A DNA stretch of 53,443 nucleotides, from NCBI RefSeq assembly GCF_900110185.1, contig NZ_FOCT01000019.1, positions 1 through 53,443 of the forward strand, in the 5' to 3' direction. The translations under genes and the position numbers were made by a program. The notes under the pieces were generated by a model. That model saw only the letters and a program-made list of their open reading frames with translations, was not told the origin of the DNA and ran no database searches. How positions within the stretch are numbered: the stretch's first letter is position 1; every line of letters starts with the position of its first letter. The stretch is from Nitrosospira multiformis (GTDB lineage: Bacteria > Pseudomonadota > Gammaproteobacteria > Burkholderiales > Nitrosomonadaceae). Positions 26,521 to 34,419 of the stretch are shown in pieces.

Positions 26521-27609
26521 ATGTCTAATTTAAAAATGACTTGGCTTTGCCAACTGACTGACTTGCATCCTTCGAGGTTTGAGAGAGCGGATATTCTGAA
26601 AAGGCTAACGACAGCTAGTCGTCAGTTGGCTGAACTCAAAGGTGTAGCCGCAACCATGCCAAATCAGGGCATTCTGATTAACACGCTTGGCCTACAGGAA
26701 GCCAAAGATAGCTCCGAGGTCGAGAATATAGTTACCACTCACGATGAATTGTTTCGTGCTGCAGATACCCTCGAAACCACAACAAATATCGCTACGAAGG
26801 AGGTGGCTCAATATCGGAAAGCGCTTCATCTCGGCTTTGGGTATGTTCGGCAGACTGGCTTGTTGACGAATAATCATATTCTCGAGATTCAGTCTGTCTT
26901 GGAGCAAAATAAAGCGGGTTTTCGCAAGTTGCCCGGTACCGCACTTAAGAGTACTAGCGGTGAAATAATATATACCCCTCCCCAAGATCCCAACACTGTC
27001 CAGATGTTAATGAATGACCTAGAAAAATTTATTAATGACGATAAGTTATTTGATGCCGATCCTCTAATTAAGATGGCGCTTATTCACCATCAATTCGAGA
27101 GCATCCATCCTTTTTACGATGGAAATGGTCGCACCGGACGGATTATTAACGTACTTTATATGGTTAAACAGGGCCTCCTCGATGTCCCGGTACTCTATCT
27201 CAGTCGCTACATTGTGCGCACTAAATCTGAATACTATCGGCTGCTTCAGGAGGTTCGCGAAAGGGATGACTGGGAGAGTTGGATACTATACATGCTTACC
27301 GCAGTAGAGCGTACTGCCTCGGGTAGCATAACTACCATTCAGGCTATAAAGGCGTTGCTAATGGATATGAAACACAGAATTCGTAAAGACTATTCTTTTT
27401 ACAGTCAGGATCTCATCAACAACCTGTTCTCACACCCTTACACAAAAATTGAATTTGTACAAAACGAACTGAAGGTCTCGCGGTTAACTGCTACCAAATA
27501 TCTGGACTCGCTAGCCGAAGGCGGCTTTTTACATAAACAAAAAATAGGGCGTTCCAGTTATTACATCAATCGACCTCTATGCGACATTCTCAGCCAGGAA
27601 GCTTTGTAA
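26521..27609 (+). CDS. Fic family protein (AMP-transferase fold) with C-terminal winged helix
   Basis: A 362-residue protein. The Fic active-site motif HPFYDGNGRTGR lies at ~196-207 and the inhibitory motif SSEVEN at ~63-68. The order marks a class II Fic enzyme, self-inhibited by its N-terminal helix. Residues ~290-362 form a winged helix (VQNELKVSRLTATKYLDSL). Such enzymes AMPylate, or remove AMP from, target proteins. Fic-HTH proteins are frequent cargo of phages and islands and may work as toxins or regulators. I chose the ATG at 26521; the frame continues 31 codons upstream but with poor content. Confidence 0.88.
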   Translation: MSNLKMTWLCQLTDLHPSRFERADILKRLTTASRQLAELKGVAATMPNQGILINTLGLQEAKDSSEVENIVTTHDELFRAADTLETTTNIATKEVAQYRKALHLGFGYVRQTGLLTNNHILEIQSVLEQNKAGFRKLPGTALKSTSGEIIYTPPQDPNTVQMLMNDLEKFINDDKLFDADPLIKMALIHHQFESIHPFYDGNGRTGRIINVLYMVKQGLLDVPVLYLSRYIVRTKSEYYRLLQEVRERDDWESWILYMLTAVERTASGSITTIQAIKALLMDMKHRIRKDYSFYSQDLINNLFSHPYTKIEFVQNELKVSRLTATKYLDSLAEGGFLHKQKIGRSSYYINRPLCDILSQEAL

Positions 27610-27649
27610 AACATAATGTGTAGCCTGTTATCCCTTAATTGATCTCCCA

Positions 27650-28462
27650 ATGCAATACAGATTGATCATTATTCTCGTTCTATTGTTATCTGCCGCAGTA
27701 TGTCTGTGCTTGTGGCTATATGGTTCGGAGGCGTTCAGAGACTTCGGCCTCAATGCTTTTACCGAAACGCTCGGTATTTTGGTAACGGTGGTAATAGTGG
27801 ATAACTTGATAAAACGACAAGAAGAGCGTAGATCACTGCCTCAGAAAGCTACCGCTTATGAAGACGTGCGGCTATTAACCAGTAGGATCGTCGAGTTCTG
27901 GTCGAGTGTATATGGTTCATGTGTCCCAGAAGCCTCACCCAAGTCACTTGATAAGCTCTTTAACGCGGACTCATTCCAAAAGATGGGGAAATTTCTGAAT
28001 ATGGATTCGCAACCTAATGTCACACCGCCTAGAACTTGGTGGGAGTGGTTACCGGATAATCTCAACCATCATCGGAAACGAGCAACTGTTATTCTTGAGC
28101 GGCACAATAACGTTCTCGATCCAAAAGCATATGCCTATGTGCACCAAATCGCGACGGAGGGAATAGATCCCGGTTTAATTCAGTCCATTCGACATCATGA
28201 TAAAGTCAACGGATTTTCTCGTCCTCATGTACTGGCGTACTATTGGGGCCCTCCCGAAGGGTACTGTCAAACAATCCTGGGCTTGACCAGTTGGTGCGAA
28301 AATCAAGTAAAAATTTTGGAGCGTAACGGCATGCGTGAGTTGAGGCGCGTAGTATCAACGATCGGGCCATGGGAGTTGAATGAGAAACCGCCATCGATGT
28401 TCGACGAAAAAGAACTTGAGAAGCAAATCTGGGCGATGCATGGTTTTATAAAAAACAACTAA
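27650..28462 (+). CDS. Hypothetical membrane-anchored protein following Fic
   Basis: A 270-residue protein with an N-terminal membrane helix (residues 4-24), a second hydrophobic segment (~40-55, ILVTVVIVDNLI), and a charged RQEERRS stretch that should lie in the cytosol. The remaining ~200 residues are a soluble domain I cannot name. The two-helix anchor followed by Arg/Glu resembles a broad family of uncharacterised anchored proteins often carried by mobile elements. It starts 40 bases after fic and could be its partner. Confidence 0.7.
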   Translation: MQYRLIIILVLLLSAAVCLCLWLYGSEAFRDFGLNAFTETLGILVTVVIVDNLIKRQEERRSLPQKATAYEDVRLLTSRIVEFWSSVYGSCVPEASPKSLDKLFNADSFQKMGKFLNMDSQPNVTPPRTWWEWLPDNLNHHRKRATVILERHNNVLDPKAYAYVHQIATEGIDPGLIQSIRHHDKVNGFSRPHVLAYYWGPPEGYCQTILGLTSWCENQVKILERNGMRELRRVVSTIGPWELNEKPPSMFDEKELEKQIWAMHGFIKNN

Positions 28463-28561
28463 AAACTTTTATGTTTAATTCTAAACAGCCGAGTGCAACC
28501 CAATATCGCTACCACCCCCGCAGAGGACGATTTGAGGTATAAGTATGGGGTCGTCCATCCT

Positions 28562-28583
28562 TTGGGGGCACAATTGGGGGCAT
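28562..28583 (+). repeat. Integrase arm-type repeat pair 1, right side
   Basis: TTGGGGGCA (28562-28570) and ATTGGGGGCAT (28573-28583). The second is the exact reverse complement of the left-end motifs at 13234 and 13254. Confidence 0.55.
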
Positions 28584-28634
28584 ATTTCTTATCCTGTTCA
28601 ATAATATCTTTTGCTACAAGGTATTGCATTTTAA

Positions 28635-28688
28635 TTCGAGAGTCCTCGTCCCTAAGAAGTCCCATAAGCCCGTATTAGCGGGCTTTTT
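28635..28688 (+). repeat. Internal att-like site with terminator
   Basis: TTCGAGAGTCCTCGTCCC (28635-28652) resembles the tRNA-Ala 3' core TTCGATCCTCCTCGTC. A terminator hairpin AGCCCG/CGGGCT with T5 (28667-28688) follows, as after the tRNA itself. It may mark the right end of the inner element. Confidence 0.45.
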
Positions 28689-28741
28689 CATTGGTTTATG
28701 TCCTGCAACGTTCGACAAAGTTCTATTGTATCCGGCCTTTT

Positions 28742-28764
28742 ATGGGGGTATAAATCGGGGGTAC
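28742..28764 (+). repeat. Integrase arm-type repeat pair 2
   Basis: ATGGGGGTATA (28742-28752) and ATCGGGGGTAC (28754-28764), a diverged version of the pair at 28562. Confidence 0.45.
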
Positions 28765-29035
28765 ATGCCATTCCTCTCTATAGTCGGCCAGTGCGATAAC
28801 CCCGACAGCCAGCTGCAACCTGGCTCCAAGAGTTGCGCGGCAGGTAGAGCAGGAAAAATTATGGGCAATCCCTAAATGTAAACCGCGCTCTAGGTACTGT
28901 GATTGTTCTGGCCTACAAAATTCTTATGAGAGCCTCAGGACGGGAGAGATAGTACCTTGGTACAAATGACTAAATAGCCAAGACTCCTATAATTCGCGGA
29001 GCGAAAATGCCTTCGCTTCACAAAAGGAGCCTCAA

Positions 29036-29503
29036 GTGCTTGGGTTTTCTATCGCAGTCATAACTGTCGTTTCTTTTTGCTTCTATTACGCACTAAACTC
29101 ATCCAAAAAAGAACCACGCAAAAATCCTATTCCGAATGTCGCCTACGAATGGCCAGACAATGGCGATGAGTGCGATATTGTTGGAGAGTCATATTATCAA
29201 GATGCAATAAAGCTTCTGGCCGGCCCAGACGATGAAAACATTGGAAGCAAAAAATTTAAGGCGTTCCTTATTCCTGAAGATAATAACCCTTATGACAACA
29301 AAGCCGTGCGGGTCGATATCGACGGAATGACTGTAGGATATTTCGGCAGAGAAGATGCGCGCAGCTTCAGGCGCAGACTTGGCGCTAAGAAATTATCTGG
29401 GCAGATTACTGCTTGCAAGGCTGTTGTTATAGGCGGACGTGGACCAAGAGGCGAGCAATGGAATTACGGTATCTTTCTCAGCATCGAAGCATTTGATTGG
29501 TAA
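29036..29503 (+). CDS. Membrane-anchored HIRAN-domain-like protein
   Basis: A 155-residue protein starting at GTG with AAGGAG six bases upstream. Residues 3-22 form a membrane helix. The rest resembles the HIRAN domain: CDIVGESYYQDAIKLL, then PEDNNPYDNKAVRVDI and GMTVGYFGREDA. HIRAN domains bind damaged or stalled-fork DNA ends in eukaryotic helicases. Stand-alone bacterial versions are of unknown function and are common in mobile elements. It is the only gene of the outer island segment (28,650-29,600). Confidence 0.7.
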   Translation: MLGFSIAVITVVSFCFYYALNSSKKEPRKNPIPNVAYEWPDNGDECDIVGESYYQDAIKLLAGPDDENIGSKKFKAFLIPEDNNPYDNKAVRVDIDGMTVGYFGREDARSFRRRLGAKKLSGQITACKAVVIGGRGPRGEQWNYGIFLSIEAFDW

Positions 29504-29528
29504 CTTGAAGCTATCCTAACGGTCATAT

Positions 29529-29550
29529 GATGGGGTACATTTGGGGGTAT
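29529..29550 (+). repeat. Integrase arm-type repeat pair 3
   Basis: ATGGGGTAC (29529-29537) and TTGGGGGTAT (29541-29550), placed about 55 bases before attR, as pair 1 is before the internal site. Confidence 0.45.
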
Positions 29551-29603
29551 ATTCTCAGCAGCAATTATAAAAACCATTATCAGTAAACAATCTACGGTAT
29601 TTA

Positions 29604-29686
29604 TTCGAGCCTCCTCGTCCACCAATAACCCATTTTAAGCAATTCAAAGCAGTCTAGAGAACCCGCGCAAATCTAAGAGATGCGCG
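29604..29686 (+). repeat. attR and duplicated tRNA-Ala trailer
   Basis: TTCGAGCCTCCTCGTCCACC then AATA (29604-29627) matches the tRNA-Ala end. The following ~100 bases, including the hairpin with AAATCTAAGAGAT in its loop, align without gaps to the region after tRNA-Ala (about 73% by hand count). Confidence 0.8.
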
Positions 29687-29891
29687 GTTTTTTTGTTTTT
29701 CGCCGTCCAATCTCATCCATTGCAATCATTGGGGTACTTCCTTCAGGCTTCGAGGTGGATGACCTGACAGGCATCCTGCATTTCGTGCCCCTTGATAATT
29801 CAAATCCTTGATCTACATTCAAAGCAGGAGTATTGCTTTTTGATAGCTTGGCAATCCGACCTTTTGTTGAGAAAATCGGGAAGGATCCATC

Positions 29892-30359
29892 ATGAAAATC
29901 ATCTGTGGTTTCAAAATCCGTGGCTTTATCCTCGCTTCAGCATTTTCTGCTGGTCTGTGTTTCGGCACCAGCGCCTCCGCACAAGTACGTTCATACCTCA
30001 TCGACCTCAACAGCAAGACAGCAACTGTTATTGGCACCTTGGGTGGTACTTTCACCTCTGCTCAAGGCATCAACGACGCCGGGCAGGTGGTGGGTTGGTC
30101 TTACACGGCGGGAGGCGCTCAACATGCTTTCATCACCGGCCCAGATGGCGCAGGCGTGATGGACCTCAGTTCCCTGGTTGATCTGCCTGGTGGGGTGATT
30201 CTAACCGAAGCCCGCGGCATCAACAACGCGGGGTAGGTCATCGCTATCGCAATCGTTCCGGAGCCGGAGATCTATGCGCTCTTTCTTGCGGGGTTGCCCC
30301 TTGTTGGATTCATCGCGCGGCGAAAAAAGATCGATGGGGAAGTTTTTAGCCTGGGATAG
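29892..30359 (+). pseudogene. Truncated HAF-repeat PEP-CTERM protein with an internal amber stop
   Basis: The frame encodes a signal peptide (to ~residue 30), SYLIDLNSKTATVIGTLGG, one HAF unit (QHAFITGPDGAGVMDL), and GINNAG, where a TAG at 30234-30236 replaces the expected CAG (Gln). The same frame then continues with VPEPEIYALFLAGLPLVGF and an RRKK end, a PEP-CTERM sorting signal. Compared with its intact paralogue on the other strand (30562-31701), most HAF repeats are missing. The leader and first repeat remain close to that paralogue, so it is a decayed duplicate. Confidence 0.8.
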
Positions 30360-30561
30360 GTCTGTAGTTAAATAAACTTCCGCCTAATAACTTCCGGACG
30401 CTGAAGCTTCGTCGTGCCAGTGCGGGAAAGCTCGACGCTCAGGCTACGGGCAGTCCAAGAGGTATATGGAGGAAGAATGAGCCATTGCCATCATTTCCAA
30501 AATTGAAACTGATAGCCGACACGTATGGTTGATGAGTCCGTGAACGGCCCTGGTTCTTTTA

Positions 30562-31701
30562 CTACCTGCGCCTTGCCATGAAGCTCACCACTCCCAGACC
30601 GGCAAGCAGCAGGGCATAGGACGACGGCTCGGGAATCGTGGCAATGGCGACAATCTGCCCCAGGTTATTAATGCCGGTGGCTCCTGAAATAACCCCGGAT
30701 CGGAAACCCAGAAACGTATTAAGATCGATCATTCCTACCCCGTTAGGGCCCGTGATAAACGCATGCCTGACGCCTTCGGCTGTGTCGGCTGAGCCTACTA
30801 CCCGTCCCTCGTCATTGATGTCGGCGGCTGCACTGGTAGGGCCGCCCAGAGTACCGAGGTCGGTCATTCCTGCTCCGTTAGGGCCCGTGATAAAAGCATG
30901 ATACTGGCAAAAGCATGCATCCTGGTCGGCAGCCGTACCTGACCGTCCCACCACCTGCCCAGCATTATTTATAGCGCTTGCATCACTGAATGTTCCGCCC
31001 AGAGTACCGAGATCGGTCATTCCCGCCCCATTGGGACCCGTGATAAAAGCATGATCCCCGCCTGAACCCGTACTTGACACACCCACCACCTGCCCAGCAT
31101 TATTTATAGCGTTTGCATTACTGAATGTTCCGCCCAAAGTACCGAGGCTGGTCTTACCGACGCCGTTGGGGCCAGTGATGAAAGCAAGTACGCTAGACTG
31201 CCCCACTACCTGTCCTGAACTGTTGATACCGTGTGCAGACGTGCCCGAGCCAAAATCTCCCAAAGTGCGGAGGTCCATAACGCCCATGCCATTCGGGCCG
31301 GTGATGTAACCACTAGTAGTAGGCGCATCGGGTCCGACTTGGGAAGTTCCTACTACCTGTCCCGCATCGTTGATGTCAGGGGCAGTGACAAAGAACCCAC
31401 GCACGCCAAGGTTTCTAATGCCCATGCCATTGGGGCCGGTAATAAAAGCCTGCAAACTGGGCGCAAAATTCGGCGTTGGTTTGCCTAGAAAGGAACTACC
31501 CACTACCTGTCCGGCATCGTTGATGGCACTAGCGAAAGTGTCTCCACCCAGGCTTCCTAGCTGGGTCATCGCCTTGCTGTTGAGGTCAATTAGATACGAA
31601 ACTGTCTGTTGCCCGAACACGGGAGACAACGAACCTGTTCCAAGGCTTAAGAGTGCTGCCAAGACAAGGCCGGAGCCTTTAAAGCTAAAGATAATTTTCA
31701 T
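30562..31701 (-). CDS. HAF-repeat exported protein with PEP-CTERM sorting signal
   Basis: A 379-residue secreted protein. A signal peptide (~1-30) is followed by about seven repeats of ~40 residues with the pattern HAFITGPNG, then DLGTLGG, then INNAGQVVG. The C-terminus is a PEP-CTERM motif (IPEPSSYALLLAGLGVVSF, then RRR), which is cut by an exosortase during export in biofilm-forming Gram-negative bacteria. HAF repeats probably form beta-propeller-like structures on the cell surface or in the matrix. It is convergent with its broken paralogue. Confidence 0.88.
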   Translation of the reverse strand: MKIIFSFKGSGLVLAALLSLGTGSLSPVFGQQTVSYLIDLNSKAMTQLGSLGGDTFASAINDAGQVVGSSFLGKPTPNFAPSLQAFITGPNGMGIRNLGVRGFFVTAPDINDAGQVVGTSQVGPDAPTTSGYITGPNGMGVMDLRTLGDFGSGTSAHGINSSGQVVGQSSVLAFITGPNGVGKTSLGTLGGTFSNANAINNAGQVVGVSSTGSGGDHAFITGPNGAGMTDLGTLGGTFSDASAINNAGQVVGRSGTAADQDACFCQYHAFITGPNGAGMTDLGTLGGPTSAAADINDEGRVVGSADTAEGVRHAFITGPNGVGMIDLNTFLGFRSGVISGATGINNLGQIVAIATIPEPSSYALLLAGLGVVSFMARRR

Positions 31702-32043
31702 GGCGCAAGCGCTTAATTAAGAGTTGTCTGTCAGGAAATGCCCTTTATCTCATACTAGTAAATAAATATGGACTTTCAAGGCAAAGAGGTTGGATTAAGC
31801 GGAAATAACTGAAAGTGTGCGTCTTTCGAACAACAGTGCCGTGTTGCAGGCAGTTCGCATGCTGTAAGGCCTGCCCCGCTGGCCGTTCACCTTTCTAGAG
31901 CTACCAATCTAGGGAGTTCGCAGAAAGGTTTCTAATTCTACCAAGCGAGTTAGGTAGATCATTTGTCCAATGCAAAAATTGCGACTCGTCATCCCTTATG
32001 TGATACTTGTATCACAATTTACATTGCTCGCAATGGAATTTTC
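31702..32043. promoter_or_regulatory. Intergenic region with the antitoxin operator palindrome
   Basis: About 340 bases between the divergent HAF gene and the RelB gene. At 31999-32016 lies TGTGATAC-TT-GTATCACA, a perfect 8-base inverted repeat 28 bases before the antitoxin ATG. It is a likely operator for RelB/RelE autorepression. No other gene is seen. Confidence 0.7.
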
Positions 32044-32271
32044 ATGGCTCTCTCGATTCGGCTTCCCAGTGATCTGGAAGCCAGGCTAAAAAACCTGGCG
32101 GCCAGGACGGGGCGAACCAAGAGTTATTACATCACCGAGGCGATCCGTGAGCATCTGGATGATCTGGAAGATTTGTATCTAGCCGAGCAACGCGTGGTCG
32201 ATATTCGTTCCGGTAAAACTCAGACAGTGCGGATAGAGGAAGTGATGAAGCGTTATGGCGTGGAAGATTGA
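32044..32271 (+). CDS. relB: RelB/CopG-like ribbon-helix-helix antitoxin
   Basis: A 75-residue protein with an N-terminal ribbon-helix-helix (MALSIRLPSDLEARLKNLA, TGRTKSYYITEAIREHL) and an acidic C-terminal toxin-binding tail. The frame extends upstream, but the ATG at 32044 gives the conserved MALSIRLP start. The stop overlaps the toxin start by 17 bases, the classic type II arrangement. It should neutralise the following RelE/ParE protein and repress its own promoter at the palindrome 31999-32016. Confidence 0.9.
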   Translation: MALSIRLPSDLEARLKNLAARTGRTKSYYITEAIREHLDDLEDLYLAEQRVVDIRSGKTQTVRIEEVMKRYGVED

Positions 32272-32524
32272 GTTATATCCTGCAGTTGAGCGTGAATTGA
32301 GCCAGCTCGACCTGTCAGCGGCACGTCCTATTCTGGTTTTTTTGTACGAACGCGTGGCCTTGCTTGATGACCCGCGCAGTATCGGTGAGCCCCTGAAGGG
32401 TTCCCAATTGAATGAATTCTGGAAGTATTGGGTGGGTAATTACCGTGTTATCGCAAATATCGAGGACAGCACGGTGCGGATTCTCGTTGTGAGAATAAGC
32501 CAGCGCAGGGAGATATATCGCTGA
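32255..32524 (+). CDS. relE: RelE/ParE family toxin
   Basis: An 89-residue protein of the RelE/ParE fold: WKIELYPAVERELSQLD at the start, LKGSQLNEFWKYWVGNYRVI in the middle, and a C-terminal VRILVVRISQRREIYR strand with basic residues in the usual active-site positions. RelE members cut mRNA on the ribosome and ParE members poison gyrase; which applies here cannot be decided by reading. It overlaps its antitoxin gene. Confidence 0.9.
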   Translation: MAWKIELYPAVERELSQLDLSAARPILVFLYERVALLDDPRSIGEPLKGSQLNEFWKYWVGNYRVIANIEDSTVRILVVRISQRREIYR

Positions 32525-32696
32525 ATGTTTTTTCTCTGTTTTTAGTATTGGAGGAGGAAGCTGCACGTTAATTCGTTCGTCCATTATTTCCATTATGTCG
32601 GAATACGGACTAGACTTAATCCATAAAATGAGCTCATAAGATGAGGAGTTAAATGAACTGATTCTCATGGCGAATCAACCTTAGAGGGAGGCTTCC

Positions 32697-33896
32697 ATGG
32701 AGATTGCAGGCCAGCCAAAAAAAATTACTGCATTGACACGTGCGCGAGACACGTTAGCAATACCTCTCGCTGGAATTGCCACATTTTTCTATGTTCTATG
32801 GCAATTGGTGGCGGAGCAGCAGCTTTTTCTGCGTACCTTTCTTGTGGAGCGTATGGGCAGGCGTGCTGTGAAGAAGCTGCCGCTGGGATATTGGAATGTG
32901 CTGGCGCTCAAGAGTATGATGTTGTGCCAGCATCTGTCTCATAACCCGAATCTGCTGCGGGATGCCCGCAAGCGTACCGAATTGCGCATCCTGCAACGGT
33001 TACAGGATCGGAGCGTACCGCGCAGGCAAGTTCTCCCCATCACGGAGTATCAACCCGGCCAGATAGAGCCCAATCGGTTTTACCGGGAGCATGTGAAGCG
33101 CAGCGTACCGTGCATTATGCGCGGGTTCGTGGGTAACGCGCCAGTCGACTGGACGCTCGACAAACTTGCGGAACGTTTTCCGGATACCATCGTCCAGGCT
33201 TTGGACAAGCGGAGCAAGAAGATGGTGAATGCCTCGCTGCGCGAGATTGCGGAGGACCGCCGCTGCAATTACATCCCGCAGCAATTGTTGCTCGATCAAA
33301 ATCCAACTTTCTACGAATACTTCCGCATTCCGCGCTCGCATGCGTATTTTCCCGTCATGGGACGGCCCTCGAAGCCGGTCCTGAGCTTTCTGATCTTAGG
33401 CTTGGGAGCGGGATTGAACGCCAACTACCACTGTGAGGAAGGGCCCAACTGGTATCTTGCTGTTTCCGGCTCCAAGCGCTGGACCTTGATCGAATCCGAA
33501 TATTCTTGGTTGCTATACCCGGCAGCACTTGGCAACGGCATGCGCCGGTTTGCGGAGTTCATCCCGGATAAGGAAGGGGAACCGAGCGACCGGGATGCGT
33601 ATCCCCTGGTGGAATATGCGCCGCGTTATGAGTTCGAGCTTCATCCCGGCGACGTTCTGTTTTTCCCTGCCTGGATGTGGCACAAGACGATCAATCTCAA
33701 TGAAGAAGGTCTGGGGATCACCTGCCGCTATACCGCCCCGACCGAAATCTCGAACAGATATTTCCGGGCCCTGCAACTGCTCTCCGGGGGTTTCTGGAAA
33801 AGCTGCGTGGAAGTCATCAGTTGCAGCATACGGGGTAATATCGCCTCTCTCGCCAGTGATACCGACCACAACGAGCAGGAAACAGTGTTGTACTGA
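32697..33896 (+). CDS. Cupin-like (JmjC-type) Fe(II) dioxygenase-like protein
   Basis: A 399-residue protein. The N-terminal ~130 residues include a hydrophobic stretch (~22-40), possibly a membrane anchor. The C-terminal part is a JmjC/cupin_8 fold with PVLSFLILGLGAGLNANYHC, His-x-Glu in HCEEGPNW, YLAVSGSKRWTLIE, and the second metal His in PGDVLFFPAWMWHKTINL. The usual HxD is replaced by HxE. Relatives hydroxylate protein or small-molecule substrates with 2-oxoglutarate. An AGGGAGG site precedes the ATG. It heads a group with carbamoyltransferase and DUF6605 genes. Confidence 0.8.
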   Translation: MEIAGQPKKITALTRARDTLAIPLAGIATFFYVLWQLVAEQQLFLRTFLVERMGRRAVKKLPLGYWNVLALKSMMLCQHLSHNPNLLRDARKRTELRILQRLQDRSVPRRQVLPITEYQPGQIEPNRFYREHVKRSVPCIMRGFVGNAPVDWTLDKLAERFPDTIVQALDKRSKKMVNASLREIAEDRRCNYIPQQLLLDQNPTFYEYFRIPRSHAYFPVMGRPSKPVLSFLILGLGAGLNANYHCEEGPNWYLAVSGSKRWTLIESEYSWLLYPAALGNGMRRFAEFIPDKEGEPSDRDAYPLVEYAPRYEFELHPGDVLFFPAWMWHKTINLNEEGLGITCRYTAPTEISNRYFRALQLLSGGFWKSCVEVISCSIRGNIASLASDTDHNEQETVLY

Positions 33897-34419
33897 GCGG
33901 AATTCCTTCTGTTTCCTTCTGTCAGCGGCACTCCCAGTGCTATCTGCCCGGGAAGCTTATGTTTGCCTTCTTGTGATACGCTCCTACCTGTCATCGATGT
34001 CGGCTCTATTAGAGTCGGGAAAGAAATGCGCCCGGAAATCAGCGAGCAGGTAGCGGGCAATTTTCTTCTCCTCGGCGCTTCTCTCTTCTCTTTTAGTGTT
34101 TCTCCTTTACCGCTTCTCCTTCCTTCATGAAACTCCCCGCCAGCTCACTTCCTTCCCGCAAGTAACCTTTACAAATACCCAATCCCTACTATAGTCATAA
34201 TAAGGCTGCCAAGAAATTCCCTCAATTCAGAGACGAGGGTAGCTGCAAGGATAGCTACGCCAGCAGCGATTCCTGAACGGACCTCACCCGTTGGCCCATC
34301 AGGTGAATCCCCGAGTATCGCAAACATACCCGCTCCACGGGCTGGAGCATCTGGAAAAAACCAGCCAGATGTATTCATTCCAAGGTGAGCGATCCCGCTT
34401 AACAACAAAGGAGAAGCCA
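33897..34419. other. Intergenic region without a confident gene
   Basis: About 520 bases between the cupin and carbamoyltransferase genes. A minus-strand frame at 34169-34378 (69 residues, MNTSGWFFPDAPARGAG, then a hydrophobic end) is conceivable but lacks a ribosome site. A 34-codon plus-strand frame at 34026-34130 is equally weak. A stretch of C/T-rich sequence lies at 34060-34130. Confidence 0.4.

Noticed and set aside
26334..26528. Plus-strand frame of 64 residues across cos-like copy C and the Fic leader
   Set aside because: It starts inside the repeat, overlaps the Fic start out of frame and ends in low-quality sequence. The first residues merely reflect the repeated DNA.
34169..34378. 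Minus-strand 69-residue frame with hydrophobic C-terminus upstream of the carbamoyltransferase, a possible peptide precursor
   Set aside because: No ribosome site is visible, it is antisense to the promoter region of the carbamoyltransferase, and it has no recognisable motif. Kept only as a note.
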